Shown: one piece after another, positions 6,430 to 13,412 of the stretch | Numbering within the stretch: position 1 is the stretch's first letter | Layout of the letters: every line of letters starts with the position of its first letter | Made by a program: the position numbers and the translations under genes | Notes under the pieces: generated by a model | The model's database searches: none | What the model was told of the DNA's origin: nothing | The model's input: the letters and a program-made list of their open reading frames with translations, nothing else | Assembly (NCBI GenBank): GCA_048498395.1 | Contig: JBEHYB010000052.1 | Span: forward strand, 1 to 17,357 | DNA length: 17,357 bases | Direction of reading: 5' to 3' | Origin: Micavibrio_B sp048498395 | Lineage (GTDB): Bacteria; Pseudomonadota; Alphaproteobacteria; Micavibrionales; Micavibrionaceae

Positions 6430-7985
6430 TTAACACCTTCTGTGAGTTGCTTCTGGAGCTTATCGCTCATGGCCCCGGGTTGCAATGCCTGCGTCAGGGC
6501 AGAGGTTAAGGCCCCTTCAAGGTTTAGATTTAGATTGACCGTGCGGTTTTCAAAGGCCGGGGATTTACCTTTGGCACTTAAATTGGTTTTCAGATTACCG
6601 TTCAGGGGGCCGTCCAGCATAATCTGCATTGTGTCATAATTATAATTGCTCAAGGCCTGCCGGACGGTGGCGATACGACTGTCATCACCCTGCAATGACG
6701 CAGGCATTTTATCCGGCGCGTATTTAATCGATCCCGGCTGGTCGCTGGTCAGGACAGCGTTATCTATATAGACATCGTCCTTCTCGACGCGCACGGGGAT
6801 CGTCCCGCTGATGCTGCCTGTCGTCTTGATGGAATCCGAATTCTTGCCTGCGAGCGCCGCGAGTTGGAGCTTATCGAGTTTGACCGTCAGGCTGTTCTTG
6901 GTACTGCCCATATCCCATTTAAACGGTAATGCAGAGATGTTTCCCCCGGCAAATTTTATATTATTGGTGGTAATGCTGGCGATGTTGTCGGGGTGAAATC
7001 CGTCACCAATATTCATTCCAATGCCAATCTCAACCGGTCCCGAAGCCGTGAGCAGGTCGTTTTTCACGTTGGCAAGTGCTGCGAATTCACCCAGATTTGA
7101 AGAGGAAACGGTCGCGGAAATTTTTCTTTCCGGCTTCTCCATCCACTGCGCATTCACGAGCAGGGACGTGCCGGACATTTTTGTTTTGAATAAAGCGGGA
7201 GTATCCTGCGTCGTGTCGAAGGTAATATTGGAATCTTCAAAGGCCTTGTCCTTGTATTTAACACCGCCAACCATGATCTGACCCGCAGCTGACAGCGCGC
7301 CCATCGATTTAAACTCAACCCAGCCAGAGAGGCGTGATAGTGATACCGGTGTGATATCTACGCTCGTGTCCTGGATATCGGCTTTGCCGGACACTGTTCC
7401 TTGTGCGTCTCTCGTCGCGTTCAGATTGATCGTCGTCGAGAATATTTTCTGGCTGGCCCAGATTGAGGCGTTGAGTGTCTGGCCTCCTGTTTTGTTTTTC
7501 TCAAGAATAGCTTTCGCTTGTGTACGCAATCCACCGACGGGCGTTTCAAGATCGACGGTCATACCGTCAAGATTGAATGAATTGAAAGGCAGTTCGACTT
7601 TTTCACCGCCGGGAGCCGGAGTGTTGAATTTTCCGTCCCAGCCGGCAATTGTTATATGGTTGCCGGCATCGACTTCGCCGTTCAATTCAATTGCCTTCAC
7701 TGAAACCCGGTCGGCTTTATGGTCGATGATGAGGTCACGCCATGGCCCGGTGATCTGGATATTATCGACGGTGCTGAAGCCGTCCTTGTCGAGGAATATA
7801 TTCTCGATCAGGATGCCAGACGGCAGAAAGCGAATACTGCCGACTTTTGCCTGCGGGAATCCATTGCTGTGAATGGCGAGTTCAATCGCTGGTTTCAGGG
7901 CAAGCGGCAGCATCGCAAGAAAAGCGATCACGGCGCAGACGATAGAGCCTGCGATAATTTTCTTCTTGTGGTGCCTGAGTGCCAT
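6426..7985 (-). CDS. ydbH: YdbH-type AsmA-like intermembrane phospholipid transport protein, short form
   Basis: A 519-residue inner-membrane-anchored periplasmic protein. A basic N-terminus (ALRHHKKK) precedes a single membrane helix (about 10-33), then a long chain of amphipathic beta-strands, the layout of AsmA-like bridge proteins such as YdbH, TamB and YhdP that carry phospholipid between the membranes. The segment LTSDQPGSIKY, the C-terminal LNLEGALTSALTQAL, and above all the ynbE and ydbL genes directly downstream support YdbH. E. coli YdbH has about 879 residues, so this one is much shorter. No frameshift or internal stop explains that, so it looks like a naturally short version. It starts 8 bp after the parE stop with only a weak GAG upstream, suggesting coupling with parE translation. 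Confidence 0.85.
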   Translation of the reverse strand: MALRHHKKKIIAGSIVCAVIAFLAMLPLALKPAIELAIHSNGFPQAKVGSIRFLPSGILIENIFLDKDGFSTVDNIQITGPWRDLIIDHKADRVSVKAIELNGEVDAGNHITIAGWDGKFNTPAPGGEKVELPFNSFNLDGMTVDLETPVGGLRTQAKAILEKNKTGGQTLNASIWASQKIFSTTINLNATRDAQGTVSGKADIQDTSVDITPVSLSRLSGWVEFKSMGALSAAGQIMVGGVKYKDKAFEDSNITFDTTQDTPALFKTKMSGTSLLVNAQWMEKPERKISATVSSSNLGEFAALANVKNDLLTASGPVEIGIGMNIGDGFHPDNIASITTNNIKFAGGNISALPFKWDMGSTKNSLTVKLDKLQLAALAGKNSDSIKTTGSISGTIPVRVEKDDVYIDNAVLTSDQPGSIKYAPDKMPASLQGDDSRIATVRQALSNYNYDTMQIMLDGPLNGNLKTNLSAKGKSPAFENRTVNLNLNLEGALTSALTQALQPGAMSDKLQKQLTEGVK

Positions 7986-7993
7986 GGTCTCGT

Positions 7994-9985
7994 TCAGATA
8001 TCGATATCTTGAACAAATGTGGCGTTCTGCTGGATAAAGTCAAACCGCGCTTCGGCGTTTTTACCCATCAGGCGTTCGACCAGATCGTCGATATCGACCT
8101 GCGAAGCGACTAGTTCAGCTGCTTTTTCCGCCTGTTCCAGCGAGACACGGATCAGGGTACGGGTCGATGGGTCCATCGTCGTCTCTTTCAGCTGTTTCGC
8201 TGGCATTTCACCAAGACCTTTAAAGCGGCTGATATCAACTTTTGATTTTCCCTTGAAGGTAGATTTCAAAAGTTTCTCTTTCTCGGCATCGTCCATCGCG
8301 TAAACGCTCGTATTGCCCGAGGTCAGGCGATAGAGGGGCGGCTGGGCAAGATAGAGATGCCCCTTGGCCACCATGCCCCGCATCTGTGTATAGAAGAATG
8401 TCATCAGCAGGGAACAGATATGCGCGCCGTCGACATCGGCATCGGTCATGATGATGACGCGTTCGTAACGCAGATTGTTCAGGTTGAACGACGCGCCGGA
8501 ACCGCAGCCAAGGGCCATGATCAGGTCCTGAATTTCAAGATTGTCGCGGATCTTGTCGCGTGTGGCGGAGACGACGTTGAGGATTTTTCCGCGCAGGGGA
8601 AGAATGGCCTGCGTTTCGCGGTGGCGCGCCTGTTTGGCAGAACCTCCGGCCGAGTCACCCTCGACGATAAAGATTTCGGTGCCTGCGGCAGCGTTACGGC
8701 TGCAATCGGCAAGCTTGCCCGGGAGGCGCAGTTTGCGCGTCGGGGTCTTGCGCGACATTTCCTTGTCTTCCTTGGCGCGCTTGCGGTATTCGGCGCGATC
8801 GATGATCGCCTCGAGCAATGCTTTGGAACGTGCAGGGTCATTCGTCAGCCAGTGATCGAAATAATCGCGAAGCGAGTTTTCAACCCAGCGTGTTGCTTCG
8901 GTCGTGACGAGCTTGTCTTTGGTCTGGCCCTGGAATTGCGGGTCGCGGATAAAGACCGACAGCATCACCGCCGCGCCGTCGAGAATATCGTCAGCCGTAA
9001 TCTGGCCGGCTTTCTTGTTATTGATAAGATCGGCATAACCTTTCAGGCCCTTGGATAACATCGAACGCAGACCTGCTTCATGCGTTCCGCCTTGCGGGGT
9101 CGGGATCGTGTTACAATAGGAACTGATAAATCCGTCTTCCTCGGCGAGCCACGACACGGCGCATTCAACGCGGCCTTTGCCGTCCGGCAGTTCGGCCTGC
9201 GCGTAAAAAGGCTGTGGCGTGAAAGTAGGTTTGCCTTCGACTTCAGAATTCAGGTAATCCATCAACCCTTTCGGGAATTTGAATACGGTTGAAGCCGGGA
9301 TTTTCGAATTGCCATGGATCAGTTCCGGATCGCAGGTCCATGCAATCTCAACGCCGCGATAGAGATAGGCTTTGGAGCGCGCAAGATTGTGAATCTTGAT
9401 CGGATCGAATGTGATATCGCCGAAAATTTCCTTGTCCGGGTGAAAATAGACGAGCGTGCCGCGGCGGTTTTTCACCGGGCCGAGATTTTGAATCTTGGAT
9501 GTGACATGTCCGCGCGAATAGGTTTGCTTGTAGAGCGTATTGTCGCGGGCGACTTCAACCCACATCTCGTCAGAAAGCGCATTGACGACCGAAATACCGA
9601 CACCGTGCAGACCGCCGGAAGTCTGGTAGGCCTTGTCCGAGAATTTACCGCCCGAGTGAAGCATTGTCAGAATAACTTCGAGCGCGGATTTCTTCGGGTA
9701 TTTCGGGTGAGGGTCGATAGGGATGCCGCGCCCGTTATCCGAGATGGTGACGATATTTCCGGCTTTCAGCTGGATTTCAATTCTGGTCGCATGACCCGCA
9801 ACGGCTTCGTCCATCGAGTTGTCGAGGATTTCGTTGATAAGGTGCTGCATGGCGTTTTCGTCGGTGCCGCCGATATACATGCCGGGGCGGCGGCGAACGG
9901 GCTCAAGCCCTTCAAGGACTTCGATGTCGGACGCGGTATAGCTGTCCTGGGATTTCTTTTTGGCACCTGAGAATAAATCACTCAT
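7994..9985 (-). CDS. parE: DNA topoisomerase IV subunit B
   Basis: ParE is the ATPase/TOPRIM subunit that, with ParC, decatenates daughter chromosomes. The GHKL ATPase is shown by E52 and N56 in NEILDNSMDEA, by DNGRGIP (83-89) and by GGLHGVGISVVNAL. The TOPRIM domain carries VEGDSAGGSAKQ, then the DADVDGAH metal-binding motif. With 663 residues the protein lacks the extra C-terminal length of alphaproteobacterial GyrB (about 800), which favours ParE; the close relationship leaves GyrB as a lesser alternative. The start is the ATG at 9985, with a weak upstream ACGAAAAA. It heads the - strand operon parE-ydbH-ynbE-ydbL and is divergent from the thioesterase gene across 61 bp that must hold both promoters. 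Confidence 0.9.
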   Translation of the reverse strand: MSDLFSGAKKKSQDSYTASDIEVLEGLEPVRRRPGMYIGGTDENAMQHLINEILDNSMDEAVAGHATRIEIQLKAGNIVTISDNGRGIPIDPHPKYPKKSALEVILTMLHSGGKFSDKAYQTSGGLHGVGISVVNALSDEMWVEVARDNTLYKQTYSRGHVTSKIQNLGPVKNRRGTLVYFHPDKEIFGDITFDPIKIHNLARSKAYLYRGVEIAWTCDPELIHGNSKIPASTVFKFPKGLMDYLNSEVEGKPTFTPQPFYAQAELPDGKGRVECAVSWLAEEDGFISSYCNTIPTPQGGTHEAGLRSMLSKGLKGYADLINNKKAGQITADDILDGAAVMLSVFIRDPQFQGQTKDKLVTTEATRWVENSLRDYFDHWLTNDPARSKALLEAIIDRAEYRKRAKEDKEMSRKTPTRKLRLPGKLADCSRNAAAGTEIFIVEGDSAGGSAKQARHRETQAILPLRGKILNVVSATRDKIRDNLEIQDLIMALGCGSGASFNLNNLRYERVIIMTDADVDGAHICSLLMTFFYTQMRGMVAKGHLYLAQPPLYRLTSGNTSVYAMDDAEKEKLLKSTFKGKSKVDISRFKGLGEMPAKQLKETTMDPSTRTLIRVSLEQAEKAAELVASQVDIDDLVERLMGKNAEARFDFIQQNATFVQDIDI

Positions 9986-10004
9986 TTTTTCGTCTGTTTT
10001 TGGC

Positions 10005-10010
10005 TATAAT
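10005..10010 (+). promoter_or_regulatory. Perfect TATAAT -10 box for the thioesterase gene
   Basis: The hexamer TATAAT lies 36 nt before the ATG at 10047, predicting a leader of about 30 nt. The -35 region is T-rich and no clear TTGACA is seen at 16-18 bp. The complementary strand carries a TATAGC-like box at nearly the same place that might serve parE, so the two divergent promoters may overlap. Visual match only. Confidence 0.5.
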
Positions 10011-10046
10011 GTGAATTGCCGCGAATTTGAGCATAGTTCGAAAGTC

Positions 10047-10454
10047 ATGACAACCGAAACCGTCCCTTTTAAAGACCGTCATCCCGTTATAAGGACCACC
10101 ACCACCTATTCGGATGCGAATCCAGGTGGGGATATCTTCGGCGGCTGGCTTCTGGCCCAGATGGACCTGGCCGGCGGTGTCTGCGCCTATGCCTATGTCA
10201 GGAATCGAATCGTCACCGTCGGGGTCGAGGCGATGTCCTTTCACCAGCCGGTTTTCATAGGAGATGAAGTCTCTTTCTTTGCCGATGTGAAACATGTCGG
10301 CAAAACCTCGATCGCCATCAAAATTGAAGCATGGGTCAAAAGAAAAAAGACCGGCGAGATCGCGCATGTTACGGACGGAATTTATACTTACGTTTCCATA
10401 GGAAACGACCGTAGCCCGCAGGAAATTTCAAAAACAGCCCATCAGAAAGAATGA
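10047..10454 (+). CDS. YciA-like hotdog acyl-CoA thioesterase
   Basis: A 135-residue cytoplasmic thioesterase that hydrolyses acyl-CoA to free acid and CoA. The family signature GGDIFGGWLLAQMD (27-40) has the conserved Asp40 expected to be catalytic. It is followed by VTVGVEAMSFHQPVFIGDEV and, later, the IAIKIEAWVKR strand, which matches YciA and similar short-chain acyl-CoA thioesterases. The ATG at 10047 is chosen because the longer frame back to a TTG at 9960 would overlap parE and adds residues not seen in the family. The upstream GAAAG is a weak ribosome site. The next gene starts 11 bp downstream, probably co-transcribed. Substrate preference cannot be told from sequence. Confidence 0.9.
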   Translation: MTTETVPFKDRHPVIRTTTTYSDANPGGDIFGGWLLAQMDLAGGVCAYAYVRNRIVTVGVEAMSFHQPVFIGDEVSFFADVKHVGKTSIAIKIEAWVKRKKTGEIAHVTDGIYTYVSIGNDRSPQEISKTAHQKE

Positions 10455-10465
10455 AGTGAAATAGC

Positions 10466-11641
10466 ATGAAAAAGTTTTTATTGCTTTTGGCCGTTTTCGG
10501 CTTTTGTTTTGCCGCACAGGTTCACGCCGAGGATGCTGAGACGATCAAGACTTTTGAACATGTGCCAAAGCTGAACCGCGAGGTTAAAATCAGCAAAGAA
10601 GATTTCGAGGCTAAGACCAAATTCATCCAGGAAACCCCGCTCGGCAATCAGTTTCTGGCCTACCAGATCCGGCTTGGCAAGGACTGGCAGAAACTTGACA
10701 GCAGCAAGAACGAGCAGGGCGATCTGAGCAAGCAGATCCTCGGCGATGTCAGCATCTATCTCGGACCGCCTAATCTCGACCTGCGCAGTTCCTTCCGCCT
10801 GCGCGCCAACGACCTGCCTTTCGACGTGACTGCGAAAGACTGGTTCCTCAATTACATGCTGATCAACAACTACAATCTTCAGGGACTGGAGATTAACTCC
10901 GACAAGAAGGTTCAGGCCCAGTACATGATGGTCGAGAACGGAACACAAAGCGTCGTGCGCGCTGTTGCCCAGATATCTGGTTCTCATATTATTCTCGCCG
11001 AGTATGACGTGCCAATCGAGCTGTGGCCCACCGAAAGCGGCATGGCCAAAAGATCGATGTCGACTTTCTACATAGAAAATAATGACGCCACCGAAGTCGA
11101 GCCGACAGATACTTATTCTTTCGTCGATATTGCGAAGTTTAACTATCCAAAATCCTGGATTTTAACCGCGGCTCCGGTCACGTCCATCGAACGGATGAAT
11201 GCGTCTATCACCAATCTGAAGGGCGGTATTCCGCAGAAGATCAAGAACAGCCATTTCAATCCCGAGAACCTTCTGATGGACGGGCGGGTCGATATTTCGG
11301 TCGTCGCGAAGAGCCAGGATACCAATATGCAGCAGGAAGTTCAGTTGCTGAAAAACCAGATGACAGCTAAGGGGCTGGTGCTGGGTGATCTGATTGAGCC
11401 GGTCACTGACTGGGCGCATAATGACGGCATCACGTTCAGCCGTATCGAAGCTTATAAGCTCAATAACACAAAATCAAAACTCGCAGACTCTGAATACTGG
11501 ATCGGTCTCTTCGAAACGCCGGGCCGTATCTATCTTGTTCGCCTGTTGACGGTCGGGCGTACCGATAATTACCTGACCTGGGCGCGCAACGTTCAGGCGT
11601 TCAGGAATGTCATTGCGACGCTTTCGCCGGTTAAACAATAA
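10466..11641 (+). CDS. Exported protein of unknown function
   Basis: A 391-residue protein with a clear Sec signal peptide (MKKFLLLLAVFGFCFAAQVHA, cleavage after 21) and a mature part without membrane helices, so probably periplasmic. There are no cysteines in the mature chain. It is rich in mixed alpha/beta segments and contains no motif I recognise. Two similar-looking stretches concern membrane-independent features only: an acidic N-terminal part (residues 22-60) and a C-terminal globular part with the aromatic-rich EYWIGLFETPGRIYLVRLL. It follows the thioesterase after 11 bp with a weak AAGTG ribosome site and ends at the shared terminator. No function is assigned; the pairing with a thioesterase may be only positional. 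Confidence 0.8.
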   Translation: MKKFLLLLAVFGFCFAAQVHAEDAETIKTFEHVPKLNREVKISKEDFEAKTKFIQETPLGNQFLAYQIRLGKDWQKLDSSKNEQGDLSKQILGDVSIYLGPPNLDLRSSFRLRANDLPFDVTAKDWFLNYMLINNYNLQGLEINSDKKVQAQYMMVENGTQSVVRAVAQISGSHIILAEYDVPIELWPTESGMAKRSMSTFYIENNDATEVEPTDTYSFVDIAKFNYPKSWILTAAPVTSIERMNASITNLKGGIPQKIKNSHFNPENLLMDGRVDISVVAKSQDTNMQQEVQLLKNQMTAKGLVLGDLIEPVTDWAHNDGITFSRIEAYKLNNTKSKLADSEYWIGLFETPGRIYLVRLLTVGRTDNYLTWARNVQAFRNVIATLSPVKQ

Positions 11642-11656
11642 TCAATCATCATTCAT

Positions 11657-11683
11657 AAAAACCCCGCCAAAAGCGGGGTTTTT
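11657..11683. terminator. Bidirectional Rho-independent terminator
   Basis: Arms CCCCGC (11662-11667) and GCGGGG (11673-11678) with loop CAAAA form a GC stem, flanked by AAAAA on the left and TTTTT on the right. Read on + it ends the 10466 gene; read on - the A-tract becomes the U-tract that ends glnA, whose stop is at 11691. It is well placed for both convergent transcripts. Confidence 0.92.
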
Positions 11684-11690
11684 CGAATTC

Positions 11691-13124
11691 TTATGAAGAG
11701 TAATACATGTCGTATTCGATCGGGTGCGGCATGGTCTCGTAGGCGAGAACTTCTTCCATGCGCAGTTCGATATAGCTCTCGATAAAGTCCGCCGTGAACA
11801 CGCCGCCTTCGAGAAGGAAAGCGTGATCGCTTGCGAGCGCGTTCAAGGCCTGACGCAGCGAGCCGCAGACATTCGGCACTTTCATCAGCTCTGTCGGCGA
11901 CAGATCATAGAGGTTCATATCCATCGCGGCACCCGGATGAATCTTGTTCTTGATACCGTCAAGACCCGCCATCAGCATCGCGGAGAAGGCGAGATAAGGG
12001 TTTGCCGTCGGATCCGGGAAACGCACTTCGATGCGTTTGCCTTTTGGCGAGATCGAATACGGAATGCGGCAGGAAGCCGAACGGTTTCTCGATGAATAGG
12101 CGAGAAGAACCGGTGCTTCATAACCCGGTACCAGGCGCTTGTAGCTGTTGGTGGTTGGGTTGGTGATCGCGTTCAAGGCCTGCGCATGTTTGATGATGCC
12201 GCCGATGTAATAAAGGCAGGTCTCAGACAATCCGGCGTAACCTTCACCCGCGAAAAGCGGCTTGCCGTCTTTCCACAGCGACTGGTGCACGTGCATGCCT
12301 GAACCGTTATCGCCGAAGAGAGGTTTTGGCATAAAGGTCGCAGTCTTGCCGTAGGCGGCAGCGACGTTATGAACCGCGTATTTATAGAGGATCATGTTGT
12401 CGGCCGATTCAATCAGTGTCGCAAATTTAACGCCGAGCTCGTGCTGGGCCGGAGCCACTTCATGGTGATGTTTCTCGACCGGCACGCCCATATTCGCAAG
12501 GACCGTCAGCATCTCCGCGCGCAGATCTGTTCCGGTGTCGAGCGGTGTATCGGGGAAATATCCGCCTTTCACGCGCGGGCGGTGCGCAAGGTTACCACCT
12601 TCAATCACTTTGTCCGTATTGTGCGGGGATTCGCTGCTGTCGATCTCGAATGAAACCTTGTTCATTTTGACCGCGTATTTCACATCGTCGAATACAAAGA
12701 ATTCAGCTTCAGGACCGAAGAAAGCGGTGTCCGCAAGGCCGATTGTCTTGATATGGGCTTCGGCTTTTTTCGCGATCGAGCGCGGGCAGCGTGTGTAATT
12801 ATCGTTCGTCGAAGGCTCGATAACGTCACAGAAAATTTTGACTTTCGGCTGGGCGGAGAAGGGATCGATCACCACTTTGCTCAAATCCGGCTTCAGGATC
12901 ATGTCGGACTCGTTAATCGCTTTCCAGCCCGAGATGGACGAGCCATCGAAAAATGCGCCGACATTGATCATGTCTTCATCAACGACCGAGACGTGCATGT
13001 CGCAATGTTGCTGTTTGCCGCGAATATCCGCAAAGATGAAATCGACATACTGAAAGTCGTTTTCCTTGAGATATTTGATGAATTCGCCGGCATTTTTGAA
13101 TTTTGGCACGTTGGTAGATGACAT
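11691..13124 (-). CDS. glnA: Type I glutamine synthetase
   Basis: GlnA makes glutamine from glutamate, ammonia and ATP in the cytoplasm, the main entry point of nitrogen. The 477-residue length and motifs fit dodecameric GSI: metal- and glutamate-binding FFGPEAEFFVFDD, the HHHEVAPAQHELG block, NGSGMHVHQSLWKDG, and the C-terminal ATP-side NRSASCRIPY. Tyr406 lies in NLYDLS, equivalent to the Tyr that is adenylylated (NLYDLP in E. coli), so control by GlnE is likely. The start is the ATG at 13124 (MSSTNVP) with GGGAG about 10 nt upstream; a longer frame to 13160 lacks support. In many alphaproteobacteria glnB sits directly upstream, but here that position holds a tRNA-His. Transcription ends at the shared terminator at 11657-11683. 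Confidence 0.96.
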   Translation of the reverse strand: MSSTNVPKFKNAGEFIKYLKENDFQYVDFIFADIRGKQQHCDMHVSVVDEDMINVGAFFDGSSISGWKAINESDMILKPDLSKVVIDPFSAQPKVKIFCDVIEPSTNDNYTRCPRSIAKKAEAHIKTIGLADTAFFGPEAEFFVFDDVKYAVKMNKVSFEIDSSESPHNTDKVIEGGNLAHRPRVKGGYFPDTPLDTGTDLRAEMLTVLANMGVPVEKHHHEVAPAQHELGVKFATLIESADNMILYKYAVHNVAAAYGKTATFMPKPLFGDNGSGMHVHQSLWKDGKPLFAGEGYAGLSETCLYYIGGIIKHAQALNAITNPTTNSYKRLVPGYEAPVLLAYSSRNRSASCRIPYSISPKGKRIEVRFPDPTANPYLAFSAMLMAGLDGIKNKIHPGAAMDMNLYDLSPTELMKVPNVCGSLRQALNALASDHAFLLEGGVFTADFIESYIELRMEEVLAYETMPHPIEYDMYYSS

Positions 13125-13299
13125 TATTGAAGGACTCCCTAGAAAGTTGACGCAGCGCACCTATGCGCATTTTGCAGACCAGATATACTGGAATTGAATA
13201 TTTTTAGCATGTGCAACAAAAGCCGTCCATAGCATTTCTGTCATTTTTCGCTGGACAAAAACCCCCGTTTTTCAGATATATAGCCCCTGTAAAATTTGT
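13125..13299. promoter_or_regulatory. glnA / tRNA-His intergenic region with short dyads
   Basis: This 175 bp stretch carries the glnA promoter on the - strand and the tRNA promoter on the + strand. Visible dyads are GCGCA-CCTA-TGCGC (13155-13168), CCAG-ATATA-CTGG near 13179-13191, and AAAAAC-CCCC-GTTTTT (near 13257-13272). For the tRNA, TGGACA (13252-13257) and TATATA (13277-13282) form a weak promoter with a long 19 bp spacer. No NtrC dyad (TGCACC-N5-GGTGCA) and no sigma54 GG/GC pair is convincing. Confidence 0.4.
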
Positions 13300-13375
13300 G
13301 GCGGCCGTAGCTCAGCGGTAGAGCCCTCGGTTGTGGTCCGAGTGGTCGCGGGTTCAAGCCCCGTCGGCCGCCCCA
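13300..13375 (+). tRNA. tRNA-His, anticodon GTG, with encoded CCA
   Basis: A full cloverleaf can be drawn. The acceptor stem pairs G1-G7 (13301-13307) with 13365-13371, and the extra G-1 (13300) characteristic of tRNA-His faces C73 (13372). D-arm GCTC/GAGC, anticodon stem CTCGG/CCGAG with loop TTGTGGT (GTG at 13333-13335), T-arm GCGGG/CCCGT-type with TTCAAGC, and CCA at 13373-13375. It is single, not clustered with other tRNAs, and points towards the 3' end of the large helicase gene without a terminator between. Confidence 0.97.
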
Positions 13376-13412
13376 TTTTACGGAGTTCCCTCAATATCGC
13401 GATACTAAACTG
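13376..13412. other. Short convergent gap between tRNA-His and helicase
   Basis: Only 37 bp separate the tRNA CCA end from the helicase stop codon (TAG, 13415-13413). It contains the loop-free palindrome TATCGCGATA (13395-13404) and a TTTT run right after CCA, but no stem-loop terminator. Transcripts from either side would run into the other gene. Confidence 0.6.

Noticed and set aside
8357..9970. Long + strand frames (233 and 218 residues) opposite parE
   Set aside because: They lie wholly antisense to a gene with all family motifs and show no family motif themselves; they arise from the codon bias of parE.
9960..10046. TTG start for the thioesterase at 9960
   Set aside because: It would overlap parE and the promoter and add residues not expected in the hotdog family.
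13155..13191. NtrC or LexA operator upstream of glnA
   Set aside because: The dyads have the wrong spacing and bases for either consensus.
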